Shown here: piece after piece, positions 1 through 8,016 of the stretch | Numbering within the stretch: position 1 is the stretch's first letter | Layout: each line of letters starts with the position of its first letter | From: Martelella alba | GTDB taxonomy: Bacteria > Pseudomonadota > Gammaproteobacteria > Enterobacterales > Enterobacteriaceae | Length of the DNA stretch: 64,000 bases | Assembly (NCBI RefSeq): GCF_005217455.1 | Contig: NZ_SZPQ01000003.1 | Coordinates: 186,001-250,000 of the forward strand | Direction: 5' to 3' | Made by a program: the position numbers and the translations under genes | The notes under the pieces: generated by a model | What the model was told of the DNA's origin: nothing | Database searches by the model: none | What the model saw: the letters and a program-made list of their open reading frames with translations, nothing else

Positions 1-413
1 TCGTGCCGCGCATCGTCGCCATTATTTTATTGGTTCTTGGCCTGATACAGGTCTGGCAAAGCCTGAGACCGACCACGCCGGAAGTTCGCGCGGTGGGGGC
101 GGTCAACCCCATCGAAACAAAAACGCACGGGAAACCGGATCCCGCGGAAATGTCCCCACGTTTTTTTCCTAAACGCACCCTGGCGGTTTTTCTGGGATAT
201 GTGGTGTCTGTTCCGCTTTTTGCACTGTTGGGATTTGTCGTGACGGGTATGCTGCTCATGGCCTACTTGCTGCTTTGGGTAGAAAAGCGGCGCCACATGT
301 TCGCCTACGCCGCCATCATCGCCGCACCTATCGTCATCTATATCCTGTTCGTCCAGATACTCGACATCGAGTTGCCCACGGGGTTGTTCAATACCGGGAT
401 TTTGGGTATCTGA
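1..413 (+). CDS. TctB-family small membrane subunit of a tripartite tricarboxylate transporter (5' partial)
   Basis: This is the small four-helix membrane subunit that pairs with TctA in solute-binding-protein-dependent secondary importers of carboxylates. The visible 136 residues contain a first helix (about residues 4-20), a polar stretch with a PRFFPKR segment and three further hydrophobic helices, the usual TctB pattern. The reading frame is open to the left edge. The first possible start is a GTG at base 3, but the protein begins directly inside helix 1 and is slightly shorter than most TctB proteins, so the true start probably lies outside the window. It is followed 21 bp later by tctA, then tctC and an MmgE/PrpD gene, so all four are likely cotranscribed. 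TctB proteins diverge strongly, so the call rests partly on this context. Confidence 0.82.
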   Translation, partial: VPRIVAIILLVLGLIQVWQSLRPTTPEVRAVGAVNPIETKTHGKPDPAEMSPRFFPKRTLAVFLGYVVSVPLFALLGFVVTGMLLMAYLLLWVEKRRHMFAYAAIIAAPIVIYILFVQILDIELPTGLFNTGILGI

Positions 414-434
414 CGATTAAAAGAGAAAATCATC

Positions 435-1946
435 ATGTCCCTACTCTACAATATGTTCGATGGCTTCGCGACGGCGTTATCTGTCATCAATCTGATGTGG
501 ATAATCCTTGGCGCGCTGCTGGGAACGCTTATCGGTATTTTGCCCGGCCTGGGCAATCCGGCGGCGACGCTGGCCATTTTACTGCCGCTGACATTGCGCT
601 TGCCGCCCACCACCGGCCTGATCATGATGGCTGGAATCTATCACGGCTCAAAATTCGCCGGCGCGACCACGGCAATTTTATTGAATATTCCCACCGAAAC
701 CTCTTCAGTGGTTTTGTGCTACGACGGCCATGCGATGGCCAAGCAGGGACGGGCGGGCGCGGCGATGGGCATGTCGGCGATTTCCGGGTTTATCGCCAGT
801 ACCATCGGCGTCATCGGTCTGACCTTCGCCGCGCCGCTGGCCGCGCGCCTGGCGGTGGAATTCGGACCGCCGGAATTCGCCATGTTGATGCTGTTCGGCC
901 TGCTGCTGGTGATCTCGATGGCCGGCAAGTCCCCTGTCAAAGGCCTGATCTCGATGTGCTGCGGGCTGCTGGTATCTACCGTCGGCGCGGATATTTTTTC
1001 CGGCGCCCAACGCTTTACCTTTGGCAGCGTCAACCTGTACGACGGCATCGAATTCCTGGTCGTGACCCTGGGATTATTCGCGGTGGGCGAAGTTCTCATC
1101 AATACCGGCAAAACCTTGAAAAAGGCCCAATCGGTCAGCACGCCGAAAAAACTGCGCGAATACCTGCCCAACTGGAACGACATTAAACAATCGCGTCTGG
1201 CCATCGCCATCGGCACCCTGGTCGGTTTTTTTATCGGTGCCATTCCGGGCGGCGGCTCGACTATCGCGTCGTTCGTGTCATACGCCATGGTGAAAAACAC
1301 CGCCAAGGAACCGGAAAAATTCGGCACCGGCGTCATCGAAGGCGTGGCGGGCCCCGAAGCGGCCAATAACTCCGAATGCGGCGGCACCATGATCCCCCTG
1401 CTCAGCCTGGGTTTGCCCGGTAGCGCCAGCACCACGGTCATGCTGGCCGCATTGTTGCTATACGGCATTCAGCCGGGTCCGCAGTTATTCACCGTTCATC
1501 CCGAAATCGTCTGGCCGGTGATTGCCAGTCTTTATCTCGGGACCCTTGCCTTGCTGGTGCTTAACCTGCCCATGATCCCGCTGTGGGTGCAGATATTGCG
1601 CATACCCTACTGGTTCTTGTATCCGGTCATTTTGCTGCTGGCGGTGGTCGGCGCCTACAGCGTGCGCGGTTCGATTTTCGATGTGTACCTGTTGATGGGG
1701 TTTAGCGCTTTCGGTTATTTATTCCGCCGGCTGGGCGTGCCCGCCGCGCCCATGCTGATGGCGTTCGTGCTGGGGCCGGAGGCGGAACTGGCCTTCCGCC
1801 AATCGCTGATGCTGTCCAATAACCACCTGTCCATCTTTATCGATCGACCGATATCCGCGGGGATCCTCGGGGCGATCGTGCTTGTGGTGCTGCTGTCGGT
1901 ACGCAGCCGCATCAAACAGCGTCGCAAGGTCGTCATCGCGCGCTGA
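435..1946 (+). CDS. TctA-family large permease subunit of a tripartite tricarboxylate transporter
   Basis: This 503-residue inner-membrane protein is the main translocation subunit of a TTT importer, driven by an ion gradient and fed by the periplasmic binding protein. It has about twelve hydrophobic segments and the two signature glycine-rich motifs of the family. These are IGILPGLGNPAATLAILLP near residues 34-52 and GFFIGAIPGGGSTIASF near residues 260-276. Length and motifs are normal for TctA. The ATG at 435 follows AAGAGAAAATCATC, a weak ribosome site, 21 bp after tctB. The next gene encodes the matching binding protein. The substrate cannot be read from the sequence; citrate, tartrate or a related di- or tricarboxylate is likely because the fourth gene of the operon is an MmgE/PrpD enzyme. 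Confidence 0.95.
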   Translation: MSLLYNMFDGFATALSVINLMWIILGALLGTLIGILPGLGNPAATLAILLPLTLRLPPTTGLIMMAGIYHGSKFAGATTAILLNIPTETSSVVLCYDGHAMAKQGRAGAAMGMSAISGFIASTIGVIGLTFAAPLAARLAVEFGPPEFAMLMLFGLLLVISMAGKSPVKGLISMCCGLLVSTVGADIFSGAQRFTFGSVNLYDGIEFLVVTLGLFAVGEVLINTGKTLKKAQSVSTPKKLREYLPNWNDIKQSRLAIAIGTLVGFFIGAIPGGGSTIASFVSYAMVKNTAKEPEKFGTGVIEGVAGPEAANNSECGGTMIPLLSLGLPGSASTTVMLAALLLYGIQPGPQLFTVHPEIVWPVIASLYLGTLALLVLNLPMIPLWVQILRIPYWFLYPVILLLAVVGAYSVRGSIFDVYLLMGFSAFGYLFRRLGVPAAPMLMAFVLGPEAELAFRQSLMLSNNHLSIFIDRPISAGILGAIVLVVLLSVRSRIKQRRKVVIAR

Positions 1947-2011
1947 GATTTCATTTTGACCTAAAACGGGCGCGCTTCCCGCCGCCGTCCGCATAACAGG
2001 AGATCACTATA

Positions 2012-3001
2012 ATGAAGAAACTCTGCCAAGCGGCATTTTTGGCCGCCATGGGGGTAATGCTGACCGCCATGACGGCCTGTAATGACAGCGATGATGCGGC
2101 CAAACCCACCAATGTCCAGTTCGTGGTGGACACCGGTCCGGGCGGCGGCAGCGATCTGTTCGCCCGGCAAATCGTCAAGATCGCCCGCCAGAACAAAATA
2201 ATGGATGAAAACTGGCCGGTACTGTCCCGTCCGCAGGGCGGCGGACTGGGCGCCATGAATTTTATGGGCGAAAAAAAGGGCCAGCCGAATTACATCGCGG
2301 CCTTCACCTCCAAATGGATTTCCAGTGGATTGACCGAGCCTAACGCCACCACCACCCTCAAGGATTTGACCGTAATCGCTATGCTGGCGGATGAACAGCA
2401 ACTGGTGGCGGTCCCCGCCAGCTCCCCATACAAGACCTTTAAGGATTTCCTCGACGCGGCGAAACAGAATCCAGGCCAGTTGGTGCAGGTCGGCGGCGCC
2501 TATCAATCGGTTGATAATCTGGCGGCGTTGCAGATCCAGGCCAACACCGGTACCCGATGGAAATATCTGTCCTTCGCCGACGGCGGACCGCGCATCACCG
2601 CGCTGCTGCGCGGCGACGCGCAAATCATGATTGGCGCGCAAACCGATTTTTCCGAACAGGTGGCGGCCGGCAATCTGCGGTTGATCGGGGTGCTGGGGGA
2701 TGCGCGCAATAAACAGTATCCCGATGTGCCGACGCTGGCCGAACAGGGCATACCGACGCAAGGCATACCCGATCAGTTGCAATTTCGCGGCATCGCGGCG
2801 CCAGCGGGTATAAAACCGGAAACCGTCGCTTATTACCGGGATATTTTCGCCAAAATGGTCAAAACGCCGGATTGGGAAAAGTACATGCAAGAAGAGGGCG
2901 AGAGAACGCAGTTCATCACCGGCGATGACTTGCAGCAGAAAATGGGTCAATACACCACGGATATCAAACAGTTAATCACGTTGTTGAAGAGGAATAAATA
3001 A
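2012..3001 (+). CDS. TctC/Bug-family periplasmic solute-binding protein
   Basis: This 329-residue protein is the extracytoplasmic receptor of the TTT transporter. It begins with a Lys-Lys and a hydrophobic core, then MLTAMTAC, which resembles a lipobox with a less common Met at -3. It may therefore be a lipoprotein or simply be cleaved nearby. The body has typical Bug-family features: PGGGSDLFAR near residue 46 (phosphate- or carboxylate-loop region), the DG/GGPR segment around residue 193 and PDVPTLAEQGI near residue 240. The ATG at 2012 is preceded by AGGAGATCACTATA, a good ribosome site. The stop is one base before the ATG of the MmgE/PrpD gene, so the two are translationally linked. Bug proteins bind many carboxylates and the ligand here is unknown. 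Confidence 0.93.
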   Translation: MKKLCQAAFLAAMGVMLTAMTACNDSDDAAKPTNVQFVVDTGPGGGSDLFARQIVKIARQNKIMDENWPVLSRPQGGGLGAMNFMGEKKGQPNYIAAFTSKWISSGLTEPNATTTLKDLTVIAMLADEQQLVAVPASSPYKTFKDFLDAAKQNPGQLVQVGGAYQSVDNLAALQIQANTGTRWKYLSFADGGPRITALLRGDAQIMIGAQTDFSEQVAAGNLRLIGVLGDARNKQYPDVPTLAEQGIPTQGIPDQLQFRGIAAPAGIKPETVAYYRDIFAKMVKTPDWEKYMQEEGERTQFITGDDLQQKMGQYTTDIKQLITLLKRNK

Positions 3002-3002
3002 T

Positions 3003-4385
3003 ATGTCTGTTGAAACGACCGATGTATCGGGGCCGGTCACCAAAACGCGGCAACTCGGCATATTCGCGGCCTCGATGACCTATGAGTCGCTTCCGCCGGA
3101 AGTGATCCACTATGGCAAACGGGCCTTCGTGGACTGGAGCGCGGCGGCTATCGCCGGCGCCGGCCAGCCCGGCGCGCGTAAACTGCAAAACGTGATCTCA
3201 TCGCTGACCCAGGGCGGGACGGCGAGCGTGGTCGGCACGCGGTTGCGTACCAATGCGCCGTATGCCGCGCTGTGCAATGCTTATGCATCGCATTTGCTTG
3301 ATTACGACGATGTCTTTAATCCCATCGAAACCACTATCCATCTCAGCTCCTGCGTCTGGCCGACGGTGGTGGCGATTGGTCAGTTGCGCGCCTTGAACGG
3401 CCGGGAAATGATCGCCGCCTATGTCGCCGGTTTCGAGACGGGGGCGCGAGTGGCGCAAGCCGCCGGCAATAGTCATTACCAAAGCGCCTGGCACGTCACC
3501 GGCACCATGGGGCATATCGCCGCCGCCGCCGCTGCCGCCAATGCCTTGAAACTGTCCGCCGAGGCGGCGACCCACGCGCTGGGTTGCAGCGCCACCCAGG
3601 CGGCCGGCATCCGGGAAATCTATGGCAGCGACGCCAAGGCCATTCATCCGGGAAAAGCCGCGATGGATGGCGTCATGGCCGGTCTGCTGGCCGAAGTGGG
3701 GTTCACATCCATGGATACGGCCATAGAGGGCCAACGCGGGCTATTAAACGCGGTCAGTCAGGATCCGGACTACGCTTTGCTGGTGGCGGGACTCAATCAT
3801 CTTTGGCATTTGCCAAACAACGGACACAAGCTGTATCCCACGGCATCGCTTACCCATGCGCCCATTGAGGCCGGGATCGCGGCCTCCGCAGATTTGGCCG
3901 TCAAAGGCGAACCCGATGCCATTGAATTGCGGCTACATCCGTTTTCCGCCGCGGTAACGGCGCTGGCGCATCCGACTACCGGTTCCGAGGCCCGTTTCAG
4001 CACGCCGCATTGCCTCGCGGTGGCGCTGGCGAGGGGGAGGCTGGGGTTGGGGGATTTCGACGATGCCACCCTAAACGATTCCGCCATTGTCCGTTTGCGC
4101 TCACGGGTACGCATCCATGGGGATTCGTCCATGGACAAACGTGGCTGCAAGTTGGTCATCCACTGGGCCGATGGCAGACATGCCGATTATGCTATTTTGC
4201 GCAACCGGGGAACGCCGGATGCGCCGTTATCGGATCCAGATCTCTCGGACAAGCTGATCGCCGCCGTGGGCGGCCTGGGGGATAGCGATACGGCAACCGG
4301 ATTGGTGGAGCAGTGCTGGGCGCTGGACCAGGCGCGGGATATCAACGGGATAATGAAAAAAATGACTGACGACTTGGCCGGGTGA
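3003..4385 (+). CDS. MmgE/PrpD family protein (2-methylcitrate dehydratase-like)
   Basis: This 460-residue cytoplasmic protein belongs to the MmgE/PrpD superfamily, which includes 2-methylcitrate dehydratase, cis-aconitate decarboxylase and iminodisuccinate epimerase. Visible family features are the N-terminal helical domain with HYGKRAFVDWSAAAIAG, the LLDYDDVF segment near residue 100, the SAWHVTGTMGHIAAAAAAAN helix near residue 162 and NGHKLYPTASLTHAPIEA near residue 277. Its ATG lies one base after the tctC stop with GAGGAATAAATAAT upstream, so it is the last gene of the TTT operon. The position suggests that it acts on the imported acid or its CoA-independent derivative. The superfamily is catalytically diverse, so no exact reaction can be assigned. 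No prpB, prpC or acnD-like neighbour is present, which argues against a standard methylcitrate cycle. Confidence 0.9.
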   Translation: MSVETTDVSGPVTKTRQLGIFAASMTYESLPPEVIHYGKRAFVDWSAAAIAGAGQPGARKLQNVISSLTQGGTASVVGTRLRTNAPYAALCNAYASHLLDYDDVFNPIETTIHLSSCVWPTVVAIGQLRALNGREMIAAYVAGFETGARVAQAAGNSHYQSAWHVTGTMGHIAAAAAAANALKLSAEAATHALGCSATQAAGIREIYGSDAKAIHPGKAAMDGVMAGLLAEVGFTSMDTAIEGQRGLLNAVSQDPDYALLVAGLNHLWHLPNNGHKLYPTASLTHAPIEAGIAASADLAVKGEPDAIELRLHPFSAAVTALAHPTTGSEARFSTPHCLAVALARGRLGLGDFDDATLNDSAIVRLRSRVRIHGDSSMDKRGCKLVIHWADGRHADYAILRNRGTPDAPLSDPDLSDKLIAAVGGLGDSDTATGLVEQCWALDQARDINGIMKKMTDDLAG

Positions 4386-4702
4386 ATGGCCGGGGGAAAG
4401 TAAGACGGTAAAACGCGGCGCCGGACGTTCCGTCAGGCCGACCGGCGCCGGCGATAGGCCGCGGCGTGGCGCGCGAAGACGACGATTTGTTTGACATGGC
4501 ACAGGATTTCCTTTGCCGACAAAGCATACAGTGGAAAGCAGTGGTGAGGTCAACGCCTTGCGTCAGGTATAGGCCGCGTCAGGTGAAATGCGCCGAGGCG
4601 TTAAGCGCGCAAATCATGGGAAATATGACCGGCTCTCGGAGTTATTCACGGCGATAGGGCGTTCGCGGATATTTCACGGCGATACTTCTAAGCGAGCCTA
4701 TC
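4386..4702. other. Intergenic region between the TTT/MmgE operon and dmsA, with a short direct repeat
   Basis: This 317 bp stretch has no convincing gene. It contains a GC-rich inverted stretch just after the MmgE/PrpD stop, around GGCGCCGG and CCGGCGCC near 4417-4453, which could form a terminator stem but has no T-run. A 12 bp direct repeat TTCACGGCGATA occurs at 4645-4656 and 4673-4684 (period 28 bp), just upstream of the dmsA ATG. I found no clear FNR or NarL site by eye, although E. coli dmsA is controlled by both. The dmsA ribosome site (AGCGAG) is weak. Confidence 0.5.
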
Positions 4703-7147
4703 ATGGACATCTCCGTATTCGATTCTCCGGCCGCGTGGCGGCTATCCAGACGACGCCTATTAAAAAACATGTCGTGTTGCGGCCTGGCGCTGGCGGCCGG
4801 CGGCATCGCATTGCCATTCGCCGGCGAAGCCCGGGCGGCGTCGAAGGCCGATTCGAGCTTACCCGCAACCGATGTGGTCTGGAGCGCCTGTACTGTCAAC
4901 TGCGGCAGCCGTTGTCCCTTGCGCATGCATGTGCGGGACGGTGAAATCGTCTATGTTGAAACCGATAATACCGGCGATGACGCCTATGAAGGGCTGCATC
5001 AAGTGCGTGCCTGCTTGCGCGGCCGCTCCATGCGCCGCCGGGTTTATCACCCCGACCGGCTTAAATATCCCATGCGGCGGGTGGGCGAACGCGGCGAAGG
5101 CAAATTTGAACGTATCAGTTGGGACGAGGCGTTTGATCTGATCGCCGGCAATTTGCAGCGCATCATCAAGACCTACGGCAACGAGGCGGTTTATCTTAAT
5201 TACGGCACAGGAACCCTGGGGGGAACCCTGACCCGGTCCTGGCCGCCGGGCAAAACGCTTATCGCCCGGCTCATGAACTGCTGCGGCGGCTACCTGAACC
5301 AGTATGGCGATTATAGCGCGGCCCAGATTGAAGCCGGTCTGAACTATACCTATGGCGGCTGGGCGGACGGCAACAGTCCTACCGATATCGTCAATAGCAA
5401 GCTGGTGGTCATGTTCGGCAACAATCCCTGCGAAACCCGTATGAGCGGCGGCGGGGTCACCTATCTGCTGGAGCAGGCCAGGGCGCAAAGCCATGCGCGG
5501 ATGATCGTGATAGACCCCCGCTATACCGATACCGCCGCCGGACGGGAAGACGAATGGATTCCCCTGCGTCCGGGCACCGACGCGGCGCTGGTGGCCGGTC
5601 TGGCCTATGTGCTTATCACCGAAAACTTGATCGACAAGCCGTTTCTGGACACATACTGCGTCGGTTATGATGAAAAAACCCTGCCTGCCGGCGCGCCCGC
5701 CAACAGCCATTATAAAGCCTATATATTGGGCCAGGGCGAGGATGGCGTCGCCAAAACGCCAGCCTGGGCCGCCGCCATCACCGGCGTACCCGCCGCGCGC
5801 ATCATCGGGCTGGCCCGGGAGATCGGCTCGACCAAGCCGGCCTACATCTGTCAGGGGTGGGGACCGCAGCGCCACGCCAACGGCGAGCTTACCAGCCGGG
5901 CTATTCCGATGCTGGCCATCCTGACCGGCAATGTCGGTATTTCGGGCGGCAACAGCGGCGCCCGGGAGAGCGGTTATGAAATTCCCTTCGTGCGGATGCC
6001 GACATTGGATAACCCGGTAAAGACCACGATATCCATGTTTACCTGGACCGATGCCATTGCGCGCGGCCCGGACATGACCGCGCTGGCGGACGGCGTTCGG
6101 GGCCGTGATCGGTTGGTGGCGCCGATTAAATTTATCTGGAACTACGCCGGCAATTGCCTGGTAAACCAGCATTCGGAAATTAATCGCACCCACGACATCT
6201 TGCGTGACGATAAACAGTGCGAAATGATCGTGGTCATTGATAATCACATGACCGCGTCGGCCAAATATGCCGATCTGTTGCTGCCGGATTGCACCGCGTC
6301 TGAACAGAGCGATTTTTGCATGGATGCGTCCAGTGGCAATATGGGCTATGTGATCTTCGCCAGCCAGGCCATCGCGCCGCGATTCGAATGCAAAACCGTC
6401 TACCAGATGACATCGGAAATCGCCCGTCGGATGGGGGTCGGGCAACAATTTACCGAGGGCCGCAGCCAGGAGGAATGGCTACGCTATCTTTACCAGCAGT
6501 CCAAGGCGGCGGTGCCGGGATTGCCGGCCTATGAGCAATTTCGCGCGCAGGGTATTTACAAACAGCGCGATCCCGCCGGGCATTTCGTGGCTTACCGGGA
6601 TTTCCGGGCCGATCCGCAGGGGCACCCGCTCACCACCCCGTCGGGGAAAATCGAGATTTACTCCGACGCCTTGGCGAAAGTGGCGGCTCAATGGCAATTG
6701 GCGAAGGGGGATGTGATTCATCCGCTGCCGATATACAGCGCCGGTTTCGAAAATTACGATGATCCGCTGGCGGCGAAATACCCCTTGCAGCTTATCGGCT
6801 TTCATTACAAGTCGCGCACCCACTCCACCTACGGCAATGTCGCCGTTCTCCAGGCGGCCTGTCGGCAGGAAATATGGGTAAACCCCCTTGACGCGAGCCG
6901 CCGCGGCATCGCCAACGGCGATCTTATCCGGGTCTACAACGATCGCGGCGAAGTGCGCATCAACGCCAAGGTCACGCCGCGTATCATGCCCGGCGTGGTT
7001 GCTCTGGGGGAAGGCGCCTGGTATGCGCCGGACGCCGACCGTATCGATCACGGCGGCAGCATCAATGTCCTGACCACTCAGCGGCCGTCGCCGCTGGCCA
7101 AAGGCAACCCTTCCCATACCAACCTGGTGGAGGTGGGTAAACTTTAA
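4703..7147 (+). CDS. dmsA: Dimethyl sulfoxide reductase catalytic subunit DmsA (molybdopterin, Tat-exported)
   Basis: DmsA is the molybdenum bis-MGD subunit that reduces DMSO and related S- and N-oxides during anaerobic respiration. The 814 residues match E. coli DmsA along their whole length and end in the same way (NPSHTNLVEV). A twin-arginine signal (LSRRRLLKN, residues 13-21) is followed by a hydrophobic stretch and an Ala-x-Ala cut near residue 48. The N-terminal iron-sulfur motif CTVNCGSRCPL sits near residue 59, followed by VRACLRGRS. The YGDYSAAQ segment near residue 206 holds the serine that binds molybdenum in the DMSO reductase family. The Tat chaperone dmsD follows about 210 bp downstream. 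Genes for the iron-sulfur subunit DmsB and membrane anchor DmsC, normally directly downstream, are absent, so this subunit has no obvious electron donor here. The coding sequence itself looks intact. Confidence 0.96.
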   Translation: MDISVFDSPAAWRLSRRRLLKNMSCCGLALAAGGIALPFAGEARAASKADSSLPATDVVWSACTVNCGSRCPLRMHVRDGEIVYVETDNTGDDAYEGLHQVRACLRGRSMRRRVYHPDRLKYPMRRVGERGEGKFERISWDEAFDLIAGNLQRIIKTYGNEAVYLNYGTGTLGGTLTRSWPPGKTLIARLMNCCGGYLNQYGDYSAAQIEAGLNYTYGGWADGNSPTDIVNSKLVVMFGNNPCETRMSGGGVTYLLEQARAQSHARMIVIDPRYTDTAAGREDEWIPLRPGTDAALVAGLAYVLITENLIDKPFLDTYCVGYDEKTLPAGAPANSHYKAYILGQGEDGVAKTPAWAAAITGVPAARIIGLAREIGSTKPAYICQGWGPQRHANGELTSRAIPMLAILTGNVGISGGNSGARESGYEIPFVRMPTLDNPVKTTISMFTWTDAIARGPDMTALADGVRGRDRLVAPIKFIWNYAGNCLVNQHSEINRTHDILRDDKQCEMIVVIDNHMTASAKYADLLLPDCTASEQSDFCMDASSGNMGYVIFASQAIAPRFECKTVYQMTSEIARRMGVGQQFTEGRSQEEWLRYLYQQSKAAVPGLPAYEQFRAQGIYKQRDPAGHFVAYRDFRADPQGHPLTTPSGKIEIYSDALAKVAAQWQLAKGDVIHPLPIYSAGFENYDDPLAAKYPLQLIGFHYKSRTHSTYGNVAVLQAACRQEIWVNPLDASRRGIANGDLIRVYNDRGEVRINAKVTPRIMPGVVALGEGAWYAPDADRIDHGGSINVLTTQRPSPLAKGNPSHTNLVEVGKL

Positions 7148-7280
7148 GGGCCGTTTATGGATAATGCCGCCTCAAGGTTTTAACGGATGACGGAAGACGG
7201 CGGCGCGCGGGGAGGGGGCGAGAGGCCAGGGACGGCTGAGACCGGGAAAATCTTTGCAAAGCATGAACATTGATATCCGA

Positions 7281-7289
7281 TGGTATACT
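7281..7289 (+). promoter_or_regulatory. Candidate extended -10 promoter upstream of dmsD
   Basis: TGGTATACT fits an extended -10 element (TGn followed by TATACT) about 68 bp before the dmsD ATG. No good -35 box lies at 17 bp, as is common for extended -10 promoters. It would allow dmsD to be transcribed separately from dmsA. This is a by-eye match only. Confidence 0.35.
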
Positions 7290-7356
7290 GGGTAACGCAT
7301 AAAATCGTTTCACAGGTGGGCGACCCGCCATGATGCCCGCAAAAAAAGGAAGGCAT

Positions 7357-7992
7357 ATGTCCGAACTTACAGAGATGCGCTGGCAGCGCGTGGCCCTGAG
7401 CGGCCGGGTGTTGGGCCAGTTGTTATCGGCGCCGCCCGATGCGCCGGCCTGCCAGTCGCTATTGGCAAACATGCTGGATGAGAGTTGGATTGACGAGTGG
7501 CCGTATGGCGAGCCTGATGATCTCCAGGAAATAGCCGGCTTGTTTACCGCCGGATTGGCCGACAATGTCGCTGAAACGCCCCAGGAGGCTTATCAGCGGT
7601 TATTTATCGGCCCTTATGCTTTACCGGCGCCGCCCTGGGGCTCGGTGTATCTGGACAAAGAAAGCGTTCTGTTCGGCGAATCGACCCTGGCGCTCAGGCG
7701 CTGGCTGCGTGAAAACAGCGTCAGCCTGGAGCGACAGGGCAACGAACCGGAGGATCATATCGGTACGCTACTGTTGCTTGCGGCCTGGCTGGCGGAGCAG
7801 GGACGGACCCGCGAGGGGGATGTGCTGCTGGCGGAGCATCTCTTTCCCTGGGTGTTTCGCTTCCTGGCATTGCTGGAAACACATGCCGCGCAACCGCTCT
7901 ATCAGGGCACGGCCGCCCTGACCCGGTTGACGCTTACGGCCTGGCGGGCGGAATGTCCCCTGGCGGTTCCGCCCCTTGAGCTGTATTTCTGA
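7357..7992 (+). CDS. dmsD: DmsD, TorD-family Tat-proofreading chaperone for DmsA
   Basis: DmsD binds the twin-arginine leader of DmsA, and holds the apoprotein in the cytoplasm until the cofactor is loaded. The protein of about 211 residues closely resembles E. coli DmsD, including RLFIGPYALPAPPWGSVYLD, then ESVLFGESTLALRRW and NEPEDHIGTLLLLAAWL, which are the ligand-loop signatures of the family, and HLFPW further on. I chose the ATG at 7357 because AAGGAAGGC lies just upstream. An in-frame ATG at 7330 would add nine residues without a ribosome site. It is separated from dmsA by about 210 bp with its own candidate promoter and runs convergently into mntH with a 24 bp gap. In E. coli dmsD is in a different operon (ynfEFGH-dmsD), so pairing with dmsA here is a rearranged order. 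Confidence 0.93.
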   Translation: MSELTEMRWQRVALSGRVLGQLLSAPPDAPACQSLLANMLDESWIDEWPYGEPDDLQEIAGLFTAGLADNVAETPQEAYQRLFIGPYALPAPPWGSVYLDKESVLFGESTLALRRWLRENSVSLERQGNEPEDHIGTLLLLAAWLAEQGRTREGDVLLAEHLFPWVFRFLALLETHAAQPLYQGTAALTRLTLTAWRAECPLAVPPLELYF

Positions 7993-8016
7993 CTTGCCGC
8001 CGGGCGAGCGGGCGTC

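Noticed and set aside
4859-6448. A 529-codon open frame on the minus strand inside dmsA
   Set aside because: It lies wholly antisense to a well-recognised dmsA with conserved motifs. Long antisense frames are expected in GC-rich DNA, and the predicted protein looks like no family.
7148-7356. Remnant of dmsB between dmsA and dmsD
   Set aside because: No ferredoxin-like Cys motifs appear in any frame of this short gap, so if dmsB was there it has gone completely.
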